From: an uncultured Clostridia bacterium
Lineage (GTDB): Bacteria > Bacillota > Clostridia > Oscillospirales > Acutalibacteraceae
Direction of reading: 5' to 3'
Assembly: GCA_937898625.1 (NCBI GenBank)
Contig: CALEJF010000028.1
Coordinates: 1-64,000 of the forward strand
Length of the DNA stretch: 64,000 bases
The stretch's first letter is position 1; each line of letters starts with the position of its first letter. Below the pieces are notes generated by a model. It worked only from the letters and a program-made list of their open reading frames with translations, was not told where the DNA came from and did no database searches. Shown here piece by piece: positions 7,346 to 15,868 of the stretch. A program made the position numbers and the translations under genes.

Positions 7346-8812
7346 ATGAAGAAAATTATATCTGCTATTCTTGCTGTAATTATGCTCATTTGTGCTTTTT
7401 CTCTGCCGTCCTATGCTCTTAATTATGGCAGTTTTTCCTATGAGGTTGTAAATAATGAAGTTGTTATAACTAAATATATTGGTAGCAACAGAACAAGTAT
7501 CACCGTTCCGGCAACAATCAAAGAAATGCCTGTTGTTGCAATTGCTGAGGGCGCATTTAAAGGTAATACTGAATTGACTTTGGTTAAGGTGAGCGAGGGT
7601 GTTCGTGATATCGGTGCATCTGCCTTTGAGGATTGCACATCTCTTGCAACAATAACACTTCCTACAACAATAACTCACATTGGAGAAAAGGCGATTTATA
7701 ATACGGCGTACTATAATACTGAAAGCAATTGGAAAAAACCTCCAGCAGGAGATTCATCTGGCGATATTGGCTTTGGTAGTGGTATGGGGCAAATCTCTTG
7801 GGAAGATATTATGGCTAAAGATTTGGAATACCTGTATTTAGGAAATAACCTTATTGAAATTTCCTTTTCAGGCACATATTCTGTTAAAAGCGGAACACTC
7901 GTTATTGCCGATGGTGCATTCGCGGGATGCGATGCCGAAAAAGTAACATTATCTTCACAGTTGATTACAATAGGAAATAATGCGTTTAAAAATTGTAAGA
8001 AACTTACAGAAATAACATTTTCCAAAAGCATTGAATATATTGGATACTCTGCATTTGAGGGTTGCATTTCCCTTAAAGAGATTGATTTGCCAGATAAATA
8101 TATAGAAACAAATTCAAGTGCATTTTATAACACAGGATATTACAATAATTCTAAAAACTGGGAAAACAATGTACTTTATATGAAGGGGACATTAATTGAT
8201 ACTCGTGCCAATGAAAGTGTAGTTGAAATCAAGGAAGGAACAAAGTATATCATAGGCAATTCATTAGGTGAAAATGATGTTCTTGTTCCAAAAACTGTTA
8301 TTGAAATTTCAAAAAACGCATTTACAGATAGTACAAATGTTACCGTTTTCGGCTTTGCAGACACCTATGCTCAAGAGTATGCTGTTGAAAATAGTATAAA
8401 CTTTGTTGATATGGGAAACCTTATAAAAGGCGATGTAAATTCTGACAACAAGGTAGATGCAGAGGACTATAAAATACTTTGTGAAATAGCAACAACTCAA
8501 AGAAAAACAAACCTCGTTGAAAAAATTGCAGGAGATATGGATGGAGACGGTGCTATTGATGGCATTGATGTAATTATCCTTGATTTGATGCTCAACGGTA
8601 TGCCACCATCAAGGCTAAAAGGTGATGTTAATGGTGACAATAAGGTTGATGTTGAAGACTACGAATTGCTTGTAAAAATAGTTTCAACAGGTGAAAGAAT
8701 AACGGATAATGTTATGTTTCAACGAGCAGATATAAATGAAGATGGTGCTGTTGATGCCTATGATGCAGTTTATCTTGATTTAGCACTTAATGGTTTAGTA
8801 GCACTTATATAA
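7346..8812 (+). CDS. Secreted leucine-rich-repeat protein with two dockerins
   Basis: The 488-residue product starts with a signal peptide (about residues 1-24, cleaved near SYA). Residues 30-345 hold BspA-type leucine-rich repeats (LRR_5), for example ASAFEDCTSLATITLP and YSAFEGCISLKEIDLP, usually surface or adhesion modules. The C-terminus has two type I dockerin modules in tandem, each with two calcium-binding loops: GDVNSDNKVDAEDY with GDMDGDGAIDGID (about 361-415) and GDVNGDNKVDVEDY with ADINEDGAVDAYD (about 426-485). Dockerins bind cohesins on scaffoldins; no cohesin is encoded here. Its own promoter and terminator make it a single-gene unit. Confidence 0.85.
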   Translation: MKKIISAILAVIMLICAFSLPSYALNYGSFSYEVVNNEVVITKYIGSNRTSITVPATIKEMPVVAIAEGAFKGNTELTLVKVSEGVRDIGASAFEDCTSLATITLPTTITHIGEKAIYNTAYYNTESNWKKPPAGDSSGDIGFGSGMGQISWEDIMAKDLEYLYLGNNLIEISFSGTYSVKSGTLVIADGAFAGCDAEKVTLSSQLITIGNNAFKNCKKLTEITFSKSIEYIGYSAFEGCISLKEIDLPDKYIETNSSAFYNTGYYNNSKNWENNVLYMKGTLIDTRANESVVEIKEGTKYIIGNSLGENDVLVPKTVIEISKNAFTDSTNVTVFGFADTYAQEYAVENSINFVDMGNLIKGDVNSDNKVDAEDYKILCEIATTQRKTNLVEKIAGDMDGDGAIDGIDVIILDLMLNGMPPSRLKGDVNGDNKVDVEDYELLVKIVSTGERITDNVMFQRADINEDGAVDAYDAVYLDLALNGLVALI

Positions 8813-8816
8813 AAAT

Positions 8817-8850
8817 AACGCTTAGAGTTAATTCTCTAAGCGTTTTCTTT
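8817..8850. terminator. Bidirectional terminator
   Basis: AACGCTTAGAG (8817-8827) pairs perfectly with CTCTAAGCGTT (8834-8844). T-rich sequence to the right serves the LRR gene, and A-rich sequence to the left serves the leftward leu operon, whose last stop codon lies in the stem. Confidence 0.75.
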
Positions 8851-9666
8851 TTCCTCGATATATTTTACAACACTATCATCATTGTTGTTACCGATTATAA
8901 TGTCTGCGATTTCTTTAACTTGTGGGACGGCATTTTCCACAGCAACCGCTGTGTCGGCACCTTTAAGCATTATTATATCATTCAAATTATCGCCGAAGGC
9001 TGTAATCTTTTCTGCTCCTACAATCTCTTTTGCTTTATCTGCACCATTTGCTTTGGATGCGGTGTGTGAATAAATTTCAACAAGCCAATCGTCAGAATAA
9101 CTATCTTTATAATATGCAAAATCAATTGCGGGAATGGTTTTGAGTTTTTCAACAACATCGTCAAGATATTGGGGCAGAGCATAGTAGTTTACATAAACAG
9201 GGTGCTGACCTTTTTCTATGTTTGTCAGGTCATCAGTTTGTGTAAATCTGCCCTCCAGCATATCCACACGCATATCATAAAATTCCTTCATTCCGTCGTT
9301 ATCAAACTCTGTGTATTTTATCGAAAGTTTGTAATCGTCACCATATAAAAACATAAATGGGTGAAGATTTTTTTCATAAAAGCAATCAAGAATTTTTTGT
9401 AATGCAGAATGTTCGATTTCGTGGTATTTAACTGCTCTTTTTGTTTCTGTGTCATAGACAAAAACACCATTCATAAGCACAATTGGTGCAGCAAAATGAA
9501 CCCCCTCTAAAAGTGGCGTTGCACTTACCATACTACGAGCAGTTGCAACAGAAAAGGGAATATCTTTTTCATAAAATTCATTCAGTTTCTTTTTTGTGTA
9601 TTCGCTCATTTTACCGTTGCTCTGTAAAAGAGTACCGTCCATATCACTGATGTAAAGTGTTTTCAT
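8836..9666 (-). CDS. Cof-type HAD phosphatase
   Basis: The 276-residue HAD hydrolase has the nucleophile motif DMDGTLL (Asp8 and Asp10), a threonine/serine motif near residue 40 (VATARS), a Cof-type cap domain in the middle and the C-terminal metal motif FGDNLNDIIML. Members dephosphorylate small sugar phosphates, nucleotides or cofactors; the substrate cannot be read from sequence. It follows leuB by 32 bases on the same strand, so it is probably the last gene of the T-box-controlled leu transcript, though a leucine-related job is not established. Confidence 0.85.
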   Translation of the reverse strand: MKTLYISDMDGTLLQSNGKMSEYTKKKLNEFYEKDIPFSVATARSMVSATPLLEGVHFAAPIVLMNGVFVYDTETKRAVKYHEIEHSALQKILDCFYEKNLHPFMFLYGDDYKLSIKYTEFDNDGMKEFYDMRVDMLEGRFTQTDDLTNIEKGQHPVYVNYYALPQYLDDVVEKLKTIPAIDFAYYKDSYSDDWLVEIYSHTASKANGADKAKEIVGAEKITAFGDNLNDIIMLKGADTAVAVENAVPQVKEIADIIIGNNNDDSVVKYIEEKENA

Positions 9667-9698
9667 AATGATTTTCCTAACAAGGGAGGCTAAATTTA

Positions 9699-10772
9699 TT
9701 ATTTAAGTAATGATACTACAAGGTCACCCATCTCGGATGTTGTAACTTTCTTAAAGCCATCCTCATAAATATCGGGTGTACGGGCAATTTTAAGTGCTTC
9801 GTTAACTGCATCTTCAATTGATTTTGCCGCATCCTTTTCATCAAATGAATATTGGAGCATCATAGCAGCAGAAAGAATTGTAGCAAGTGGATTTGCCTTC
9901 TGCTGACCTGCAATATCAGGTGCAGAGCCGTGAATTGGCTCATAAAGTCCCATTTTGCCTGTTGCAAGAGATGCAGATGCAAGCATACCGATTGAACCTG
10001 AAATCATAGATGCTTCGTCAGAAAGAATGTCGCCGAAAATGTTTGAAGTAACAATAACATCAAACTGACCAGGGTTACGAACTAACTGCATTGCACAGTT
10101 GTCAACATACATATGAGAAAGCTCAACCTCAGGATATTCTGCAGACATTTTAATAACTGTTTCTCTCCAAAGACGAGAACTTTCAAGCACATTAGCTTTG
10201 TCAACACTTGTGAGTTTCTTATTTCTCTTCATAGCCATTTCATAGGCTGTCCTTGCAATTCTCTCAATTTCAGGAACAGAGTACATTTCTGTATCATAGG
10301 CAGCAGGGTTACCATTAACCTCTTTTCTGCCTCTTTCACCGAAATAAATACCGCCTGTAAGTTCACGGACAATCATAATGTCAAGTCCGTCACCGATAAT
10401 GCTATCTTTAATTGGTGAAGCCGATTTAAGTGGTTCAAAAATCTTTGCAGGACGAAGATTTGCATAAAGACCCAAAGCACCACGAATGCCTAAAAGTCCT
10501 TTTTCAGGACGCTGATTTCCCGGGAGAGTGTCCCATTTAGGACCACCAACTGCACCAAGGAATACACAGTCAGCTTTTTTACAAGCATCAATAGTTGCTT
10601 GTGGAAGTGGTTCACCAGTTGCATCAATAGCAGAACCACCGATTAATTGATTGTCATAACTGAACTTGAATCCGTATTTTTCGCCTGTTGCGTCAAGGAC
10701 TTTAAGAGCCTCGTCAACGATTTCGGGACCAATTCCGTCACCTTTTAATACAACGATATTATAATTTTTCAT
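9699..10772 (-). CDS. leuB: 3-isopropylmalate dehydrogenase
   Basis: LeuB oxidises and decarboxylates 3-isopropylmalate in leucine synthesis. The 357-residue product matches the family in length and has the N-terminal GDGIGPEIV motif, the substrate-loop sequence ELTGGIYFG and the metal-binding region SNIFGDILSDEASM near the middle of the second half, followed by the NAD-binding HGSAPDIAGQ. It starts 5 bases after leuA stops, with its ribosome binding site (AAAGGAC) inside the end of leuA. The leuC and leuD genes are not in this operon. Confidence 0.96.
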   Translation of the reverse strand: MKNYNIVVLKGDGIGPEIVDEALKVLDATGEKYGFKFSYDNQLIGGSAIDATGEPLPQATIDACKKADCVFLGAVGGPKWDTLPGNQRPEKGLLGIRGALGLYANLRPAKIFEPLKSASPIKDSIIGDGLDIMIVRELTGGIYFGERGRKEVNGNPAAYDTEMYSVPEIERIARTAYEMAMKRNKKLTSVDKANVLESSRLWRETVIKMSAEYPEVELSHMYVDNCAMQLVRNPGQFDVIVTSNIFGDILSDEASMISGSIGMLASASLATGKMGLYEPIHGSAPDIAGQQKANPLATILSAAMMLQYSFDEKDAAKSIEDAVNEALKIARTPDIYEDGFKKVTTSEMGDLVVSLLK

Positions 10773-10777
10773 AATGA

Positions 10778-12481
10778 TTAGTCCTTTCTAACAACATTTG
10801 GTAAACAACGGTTAACGGCACAAAGGATACCCTTGATTGAAGCATAGTTGATATTGTGTGAAATACCGATACCAAAAACATCCTTGCCTTGTGGGTTTGT
10901 AATGTGAATATAGCTGACAGCTTTTGAGTCGGAACCAACAGATACAGCGTGTTCAGAGTAGTCAATGAAGTGATAATCACCAAGACCGATTGTGTTCATA
11001 GCCTGACAGAATGCACCAATAGGACCTGCTGCAATACCCTCAATCTGCTGTGGTTCGTTGCCGTTGTACTGAATAGTACCAACAAAGTGTACTCTGGACT
11101 GTTCTTCTCCGTGTTCTCTTTCTTCAAAGAACTTATAGCTAAGCAACTTGTAAGGACCTGCAACATTGAGATATTCTTGCTGGAAAAGAGCATAAACTTC
11201 TTCTTTTGCGAGTTCTTTTCCCTTTTCGTCGCATACTTTCTGAACAATTTTTGAGAATTCAGGATGCATAGCCTTTGGCATATTGTAGCCGTATTCTGCC
11301 ATAATGTATGCAACGCCACCCTTACCGGACTGACTGTTAATACGGATAATTGGCTCGTATTCACGACCAACATCGGCAGGGTCGATAGGTAAGTATGGGA
11401 CTTCCCAATACTCTGTACCGCTTGTCCGCATATATTCCTTACCCTTGTTGATAGCATCTTGGTGAGAACCTGAAAACGCCGTGAAAACAAGTGCACCACC
11501 ATAAGGCTTTCTTGGGTCAACAGGCATCTTTGTAGTTCTTTCAAACATTTCTTTGATTTCATTCATATTTGAGAAATCAAGTCCAGGGTCAATACCCTGT
11601 GTGTACATATTAAGAGCAAGTGTAACAATGTCAACATTACCTGTTCTTTCACCATTACCGAAAAGTGTACCTTCAATTCTGTCAGCACCTGCTAAAAGAC
11701 CAAGCTCAGCAGCTGCAACAGCAGTACCTCTGTCGTTGTGCGGGTGCAAACTGATAATTGCGTTTTCACGATTTTTGAGTTTTCTGCAGAAGTATTCAAT
11801 CTGGTCAGCATGGCCATTTGGTGTGCTACCTTCTACAGTTGCAGGAAGATTAAGAATAATCTTATTATCCTCGTTTATATCCAGTGCTTCCATAACTTTT
11901 TCACAAATGAGTACTGCATTATCCATTTCTGTACCTGAGAAGCTTTCAGGTGAATACTCGTAACGGATGTTAACATCTTTTTCTGCTTTTAATTCATCAG
12001 TAAGCTGTTTGATGAGCTTTGCACCATTAACAGCGATGTCAATAACACCGTCCATATCCTTTTTGAAAACAACTTTTCTCTGCAGAGTTGAAGTTGAATT
12101 GTAGAAATGGATAATTACATTTTTAGCACCGTCAATTGCCTCAAATGTTTTTCTGATTAAGTGTTCACGGCTTTGAACAAGCACCTGAATTGTAACGTCG
12201 TCCGGAATTAAATTCTTTTCAATAAGGGTTCTTAAAATTTCATATTCGGTTTCGGAAGCTGATGGGAAACCAACTTCAATTTCCTTAAAGCCGATTTTAA
12301 CAAGAGTTTTAAAATACTCAATTTTTTCCTTTAAATTCATTGGGTCAATAAGTGCCTGATTACCGTCACGCAAGTCAACTGAGCACCAGATTGGTGGTTT
12401 TTCAATTGTTTTTGACGGCCACTGTCTGTCAGGAATATTAATTGGCTCAAATGGAATGTATTTCTGGCATCCTTGTTTCAT
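10778..12481 (-). CDS. leuA: 2-isopropylmalate synthase
   Basis: LeuA condenses acetyl-CoA with 2-oxoisovalerate, the committed step to leucine. This 567-residue protein belongs to the longer class seen in actinobacteria and many Clostridia (starting YIPFEPINIPDRQWPSK). It has the catalytic SVDLRDGNQAL segment, the metal-binding HPHNDRGTAVA motif and a C-terminal regulatory domain from about residue 430 that normally senses leucine. A strong AGGAGG lies before the ATG. The 5' leader is a T-box, so expression should follow tRNA charging. Confidence 0.96.
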   Translation of the reverse strand: MKQGCQKYIPFEPINIPDRQWPSKTIEKPPIWCSVDLRDGNQALIDPMNLKEKIEYFKTLVKIGFKEIEVGFPSASETEYEILRTLIEKNLIPDDVTIQVLVQSREHLIRKTFEAIDGAKNVIIHFYNSTSTLQRKVVFKKDMDGVIDIAVNGAKLIKQLTDELKAEKDVNIRYEYSPESFSGTEMDNAVLICEKVMEALDINEDNKIILNLPATVEGSTPNGHADQIEYFCRKLKNRENAIISLHPHNDRGTAVAAAELGLLAGADRIEGTLFGNGERTGNVDIVTLALNMYTQGIDPGLDFSNMNEIKEMFERTTKMPVDPRKPYGGALVFTAFSGSHQDAINKGKEYMRTSGTEYWEVPYLPIDPADVGREYEPIIRINSQSGKGGVAYIMAEYGYNMPKAMHPEFSKIVQKVCDEKGKELAKEEVYALFQQEYLNVAGPYKLLSYKFFEEREHGEEQSRVHFVGTIQYNGNEPQQIEGIAAGPIGAFCQAMNTIGLGDYHFIDYSEHAVSVGSDSKAVSYIHITNPQGKDVFGIGISHNINYASIKGILCAVNRCLPNVVRKD

Positions 12482-12500
12482 AATTTTTCCTCCTAAAACT

Positions 12501-12780
12501 AAAAAAGCCCGCTATCAACATAAACATTGATAGGGACGATGGATAAATTCTACCGTGGTACCACCCTAATTCATCGGTAAAAACCGACCTTAGCGACTTC
12601 TAGCAAAGTCCGACTTGATAACGGGGTCAACCGTCATGGGCTATGATTTCACCCATGCAACTCCGAAATGAGTTATGCACATAAGCACTGTGTTGCCTTG
12701 CACCGAACGGCAACTCTCTGTAAGCAAGTGATTTATGTCTTGTTTTCTTCACTGTTTTTGATAGGGACTATTTGATTTGC
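12501..12780 (-). promoter_or_regulatory. T-box leader of the leu operon
   Basis: On the minus strand the T-box core GGGTGGTACCACGGTAG sits at 12566-12550. It is followed by a terminator hairpin (TATCAA/TTGATA with a GC-rich base) and six T at 12506-12501. Upstream are the AGAGAG and GGTGCAAGGC distal Stem I elements (12718-12695) and a stem III hairpin pairing CATGGG with CCCATG. A CTC triplet at 12672-12670 is a candidate leucine specifier; I did not fold Stem I fully. The leader should allow leuAB transcription when tRNA-Leu is uncharged. Confidence 0.92.
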
Positions 12781-12785
12781 CTTAT

Positions 12786-12814
12786 ATTGTATAGCATTTA
12801 ATTCATTTTGTCAA
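12786..12814 (-). promoter_or_regulatory. Promoter of the leu operon
   Basis: Minus strand: TTGACA (12814-12809), 17-bp spacer, TACAAT (12791-12786). It is a near-consensus sigma-A promoter directly upstream of the T-box leader. Confidence 0.85.
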
Positions 12815-12916
12815 TATACAATTTAAACCATTAAAATGCATGCAGATACTTGAAAAAATCCTGATAAAATGTTAAAGTTTATATGAAGTTTTTTGTTTAA
12901 AGGAAGTGAAACTGTG

Positions 12917-14083
12917 ATGGAAAGAGAATTGAAATATCCTGTTGTTTTTGTTCATGGTATGTTCGGTTGGGGTGAAAACGAAGGAATATACAAAAAAATG
13001 CCTTATTGGGGTGCAACAACCGGTAGTCTTACAGATTATTTGAGAGATAAGGAATACGAGTGTTATGCAGCTTCTGTAGGACCAATTTCAAGTGCTTGGG
13101 ACCAGGCCTGTCAGTTGTATGCTCAACTTACAGGCACACAGGTAGATTATGGAAAAGCCCATTCACAGCGTCATAATCATAAGCAATTTGGAAGAAAGTA
13201 TGAAAAAGCTCTTTTTGAGGGTTGGAGTGAAGAAAAGAAAATCCACTTAATCGGTCATAGTTTTGGTGGCCTTTGCATCCGTATGCTTTCTCATTTGTTG
13301 GAGTATGGTGACCCTCGTGAAATTGAGGCAAGCGGTGATGATGTTTCACCACTTTTCAAAGGTGGAAACGGAAGACTTATATACAGTATCAGTGCAATTT
13401 GTTCGCCGTTGGATGTTGTTGATGCTTATGAGGTTGCAGATAAGTACAATATGTACCGTACAGTAAGAGCAGGTGCAGTATTTTATTCTTGTGCAATGGG
13501 GCGTTCACCATTTAATGGTAGAGCTGTGGACTTCCATCTTGAGCATTTCGGTCTTACAAATACTCCGGGACAAAAGGATGTCCAGAAGGGACATCGTGCA
13601 AGAAAATATTTAAGAAAAAATTATAAAATGACAGATGAGAATATTTTCTCGGGACTTAAGCCTGAAGGTATAGCAAATCTGAATGCTTTTGTGGAAATTG
13701 TACCAAGTATATATTATTTCTCATTTCCGTTTAATGCTGTTGAATATGATGAAAAAAAGAAAAAGGAAATAGCAAGTAAGACGGATTTACCACTTATGCA
13801 CTTTACGGGTTTTCTTCTGCTTCATAATTCAAGGCAAAAGGGTGTTAATAAAAGTGGAGGCAATGATGGTATGGTAGATGTTGTCGCTGCTTTTTCTCCA
13901 CCTGACGAACCTAGGGTGGAATACACAAGTGGTATGGAATACAACTCAGGAATATGGCATGTAATGCCTGTACAGACGGGCGACCACGGTACAGCAATAG
14001 GGCTTTTGGCAGATAAAGATGAAACACATACTTTCTATCTTAACATAATGAAATTGTTGAAAAAAATAGAAGCAAAAGAGTAG
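12917..14083 (+). CDS. Staphylococcal/Geobacillus-type lipase-like hydrolase
   Basis: An alpha/beta hydrolase of 388 residues. The oxyanion region VVFVHGMFGWG is at the N-terminus. The nucleophile is Ser115 in GHSFGG, the likely catalytic Asp is Asp317 in GGNDGMVD, and the His is His357 in GDHGTAIG. The stretch VDYGKAHSQRHNHKQFGRKY matches the zinc/calcium-region sequence of family I.5 lipases. Those enzymes are secreted, but no signal peptide is present here, so the protein may act in the cytoplasm. I start at the ATG at 12917 because AAAGGAAG (12898-12905) precedes it; a TTG at 12893 is less likely. A possible promoter is TTGAAA at 12850. Confidence 0.82.
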   Translation: MERELKYPVVFVHGMFGWGENEGIYKKMPYWGATTGSLTDYLRDKEYECYAASVGPISSAWDQACQLYAQLTGTQVDYGKAHSQRHNHKQFGRKYEKALFEGWSEEKKIHLIGHSFGGLCIRMLSHLLEYGDPREIEASGDDVSPLFKGGNGRLIYSISAICSPLDVVDAYEVADKYNMYRTVRAGAVFYSCAMGRSPFNGRAVDFHLEHFGLTNTPGQKDVQKGHRARKYLRKNYKMTDENIFSGLKPEGIANLNAFVEIVPSIYYFSFPFNAVEYDEKKKKEIASKTDLPLMHFTGFLLLHNSRQKGVNKSGGNDGMVDVVAAFSPPDEPRVEYTSGMEYNSGIWHVMPVQTGDHGTAIGLLADKDETHTFYLNIMKLLKKIEAKE

Positions 14084-14160
14084 TATGCTCAAAAATTGTG
14101 TTGATTTTAAAGGAAAAAAGTGTTTTAATATTTCTATATCAAAATTAGGAGATGAAAGAT

Positions 14161-14982
14161 ATGGACTTTAAAGAAAGTACAGGATTGTACTTGATTGCAG
14201 GCGGAGTCATTGCATTCGTTCTTGCTCAATCCGTTTTCTTCCTTGTAAAAGCTTGGAAACAGGGGAAAAAATTAGGAATTGACAAGAAAAAATTGCGAGA
14301 TGCTGTTACATCAAGTGCCGTTTTTACAATACCTTCAGCATTGTCGGTTCTTGCTACAGTTATAGTGTTAGCTCCGTCATTAGGATTGGTTATTCCCTGG
14401 GTAAGGTTATCCGTTCTTGGCAATTTGTTGTATGAAACAAAGGCAGCGGGTGATGCTATGAGTGCATTGGGACAAGAGGGTGGTATCTCATCAACAATTA
14501 CTGACCCGGCCATTTTTGCCGGAGTTGCATGGGTTATGACTCTTGGTATTTGTTTCTCACTTGTTATTTTACCTTTCGTTGCAAAACCACTACATAAAAA
14601 GATGCTTAATTTGGGCAAGAAAGATGAAACACAGGCAGAGACAGGCGAAAAGAAAGAGAAAAAGTCAAGCGGTATCGCAGGCTTTATTGACCTATTAACC
14701 CCTGCTGTATTCATTGGTCTTATCGGTGCTTTTGTGGCACGTGCTATTGCAGGTAAGGGAAAGCCTGAAACTTTTGGCGATGGTGCCGGTGTATTATCTG
14801 TAATTACTTTAGTTGTTGCCGTTGGTGCATCACTGATTTTGGAGTATATTGCAAAGAAGTTTAAACTTACATGGCTTGAACCATTTGTTATGCCTATTGG
14901 TATGATTGTCGCAATGGTGGTTGCAGTAGTTGCATACAATGTGTTGCCACCTGAAATCGCTATCTTGGAATGGAGGGGTTAA
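14161..14982 (+). CDS. DUF5058-family membrane protein
   Basis: This 273-residue protein has about six or seven membrane helices and a central charged loop (about residues 155-175, KKDETQAETGEKKEKK) facing the cytoplasm. It resembles the uncharacterised DUF5058 family. I prefer the ATG at 14161, nine bases after AGGAG, over the ATG at 14152, which touches the Shine-Dalgarno site. The stop is one base before the next start, so the two membrane proteins are almost surely made together and may form a transporter. No substrate can be inferred. Confidence 0.65.
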   Translation: MDFKESTGLYLIAGGVIAFVLAQSVFFLVKAWKQGKKLGIDKKKLRDAVTSSAVFTIPSALSVLATVIVLAPSLGLVIPWVRLSVLGNLLYETKAAGDAMSALGQEGGISSTITDPAIFAGVAWVMTLGICFSLVILPFVAKPLHKKMLNLGKKDETQAETGEKKEKKSSGIAGFIDLLTPAVFIGLIGAFVARAIAGKGKPETFGDGAGVLSVITLVVAVGASLILEYIAKKFKLTWLEPFVMPIGMIVAMVVAVVAYNVLPPEIAILEWRG

Positions 14983-14983
14983 T

Positions 14984-15658
14984 ATGAAGAAAGCTAACAA
15001 AACAGAGAGAACATATTTTGACCGTGTCCATACTTGGGGTAGAATTTCAAGCATTACTGCTCTTTGTGTACTTATTATGTTCCCGCTTTCGATTTGCTTG
15101 TACTTGAATGTGTGGCCATCCTTTAGTGGCGTTATGAGCGGACTTTTGAAACTTATTCCTCTTTATTGGTCACTTGCAGTTATTGAGGTTTTGGTGTACA
15201 CACCGATGCTGGGTGCAGGTGGTACATATCTTTCTTTCGTAACAGGAAATATCACAAACCTTAAACTTCCCTGTGCAATAAGTGCTATGGAGGGTGCAAA
15301 GGTTAAGGCAAATTCAGAGGAAGGTGAAGTGATTTCAACAATTGCTATTGCAACATCTTCTATCGTTACAACTGCTATTATTGCAGTTGGCGTGTTAGTG
15401 TTCAAGCCTTTCTTATCATCATTTACAAACAGCGAGCTTTTAATGCCGGCATTCAAGCAGGTTCAACCGGCACTTTTTGGTGCGTTGGCAGCAGGCTATT
15501 TCTCAAAGCATTGGAAAATATCTGTTTTTCCGATTCTTGTTATGCTTGGCATCTTGCTTGTAGCTCCGGGATTGGATGCAGGAACTCTTCTCTTCCCGGG
15601 TATTGTAGCATCTGTTGTTGGTGCTTTTGCAATGTGGAAGCTTAAGTGGGTTAAGTAA
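14984..15658 (+). CDS. Membrane protein paired with the DUF5058 protein
   Basis: The 224-residue protein has about six membrane helices and a conserved-looking loop GTYLSFVTGNITNLKLP between helices 2 and 3. I do not recognise a named family. The ATG at 14984 is preceded by GGAGGGG; the longer frame from 14930 overlaps the upstream gene too far. Its one-base spacing from the DUF5058 gene suggests a two-component membrane complex, perhaps a small-molecule transporter. A terminator follows at 15719. Confidence 0.7.
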   Translation: MKKANKTERTYFDRVHTWGRISSITALCVLIMFPLSICLYLNVWPSFSGVMSGLLKLIPLYWSLAVIEVLVYTPMLGAGGTYLSFVTGNITNLKLPCAISAMEGAKVKANSEEGEVISTIAIATSSIVTTAIIAVGVLVFKPFLSSFTNSELLMPAFKQVQPALFGALAAGYFSKHWKISVFPILVMLGILLVAPGLDAGTLLFPGIVASVVGAFAMWKLKWVK

Positions 15659-15718
15659 AAAGTAGCCGTTGATAATTGTAACCCGATTTAATCAGCGGTT
15701 ACCGTAAAGAATGTATTC

Positions 15719-15757
15719 AACAGTCCGTTGACACAAGTGGTTGACGGACTGTTTTTT
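15719..15757 (+). terminator. Terminator after the membrane protein pair
   Basis: CAGTCCGT (15721-15728) pairs with ACGGACTG (15744-15751), followed by TTTTTT. Confidence 0.8.
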
Positions 15758-15802
15758 GTGATTTTACACAGAAAAAAGTTCCTAATTTTTACCTATAAGA
15801 CA

Positions 15803-15831
15803 TTGATTTTATAAGTGTTAAGTGTTACAAT
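15803..15831 (+). promoter_or_regulatory. Promoter of the inositol operon
   Basis: TTGATT (15803-15808), 17-bp spacer, TACAAT (15826-15831), about 38 bases before iolJ. No clear operator palindrome was seen around it, and no iolR-like regulator gene lies nearby. Confidence 0.7.
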
Positions 15832-15868
15832 AAATTGATTATAATAAAATGGATTGGAGTGGGTTGTT

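Noticed and set aside
12893..12916. Upstream TTG start of the lipase
   Set aside because: It would place the Shine-Dalgarno site AAAGGAAG inside the coding region; the ATG at 12917 is correctly spaced.
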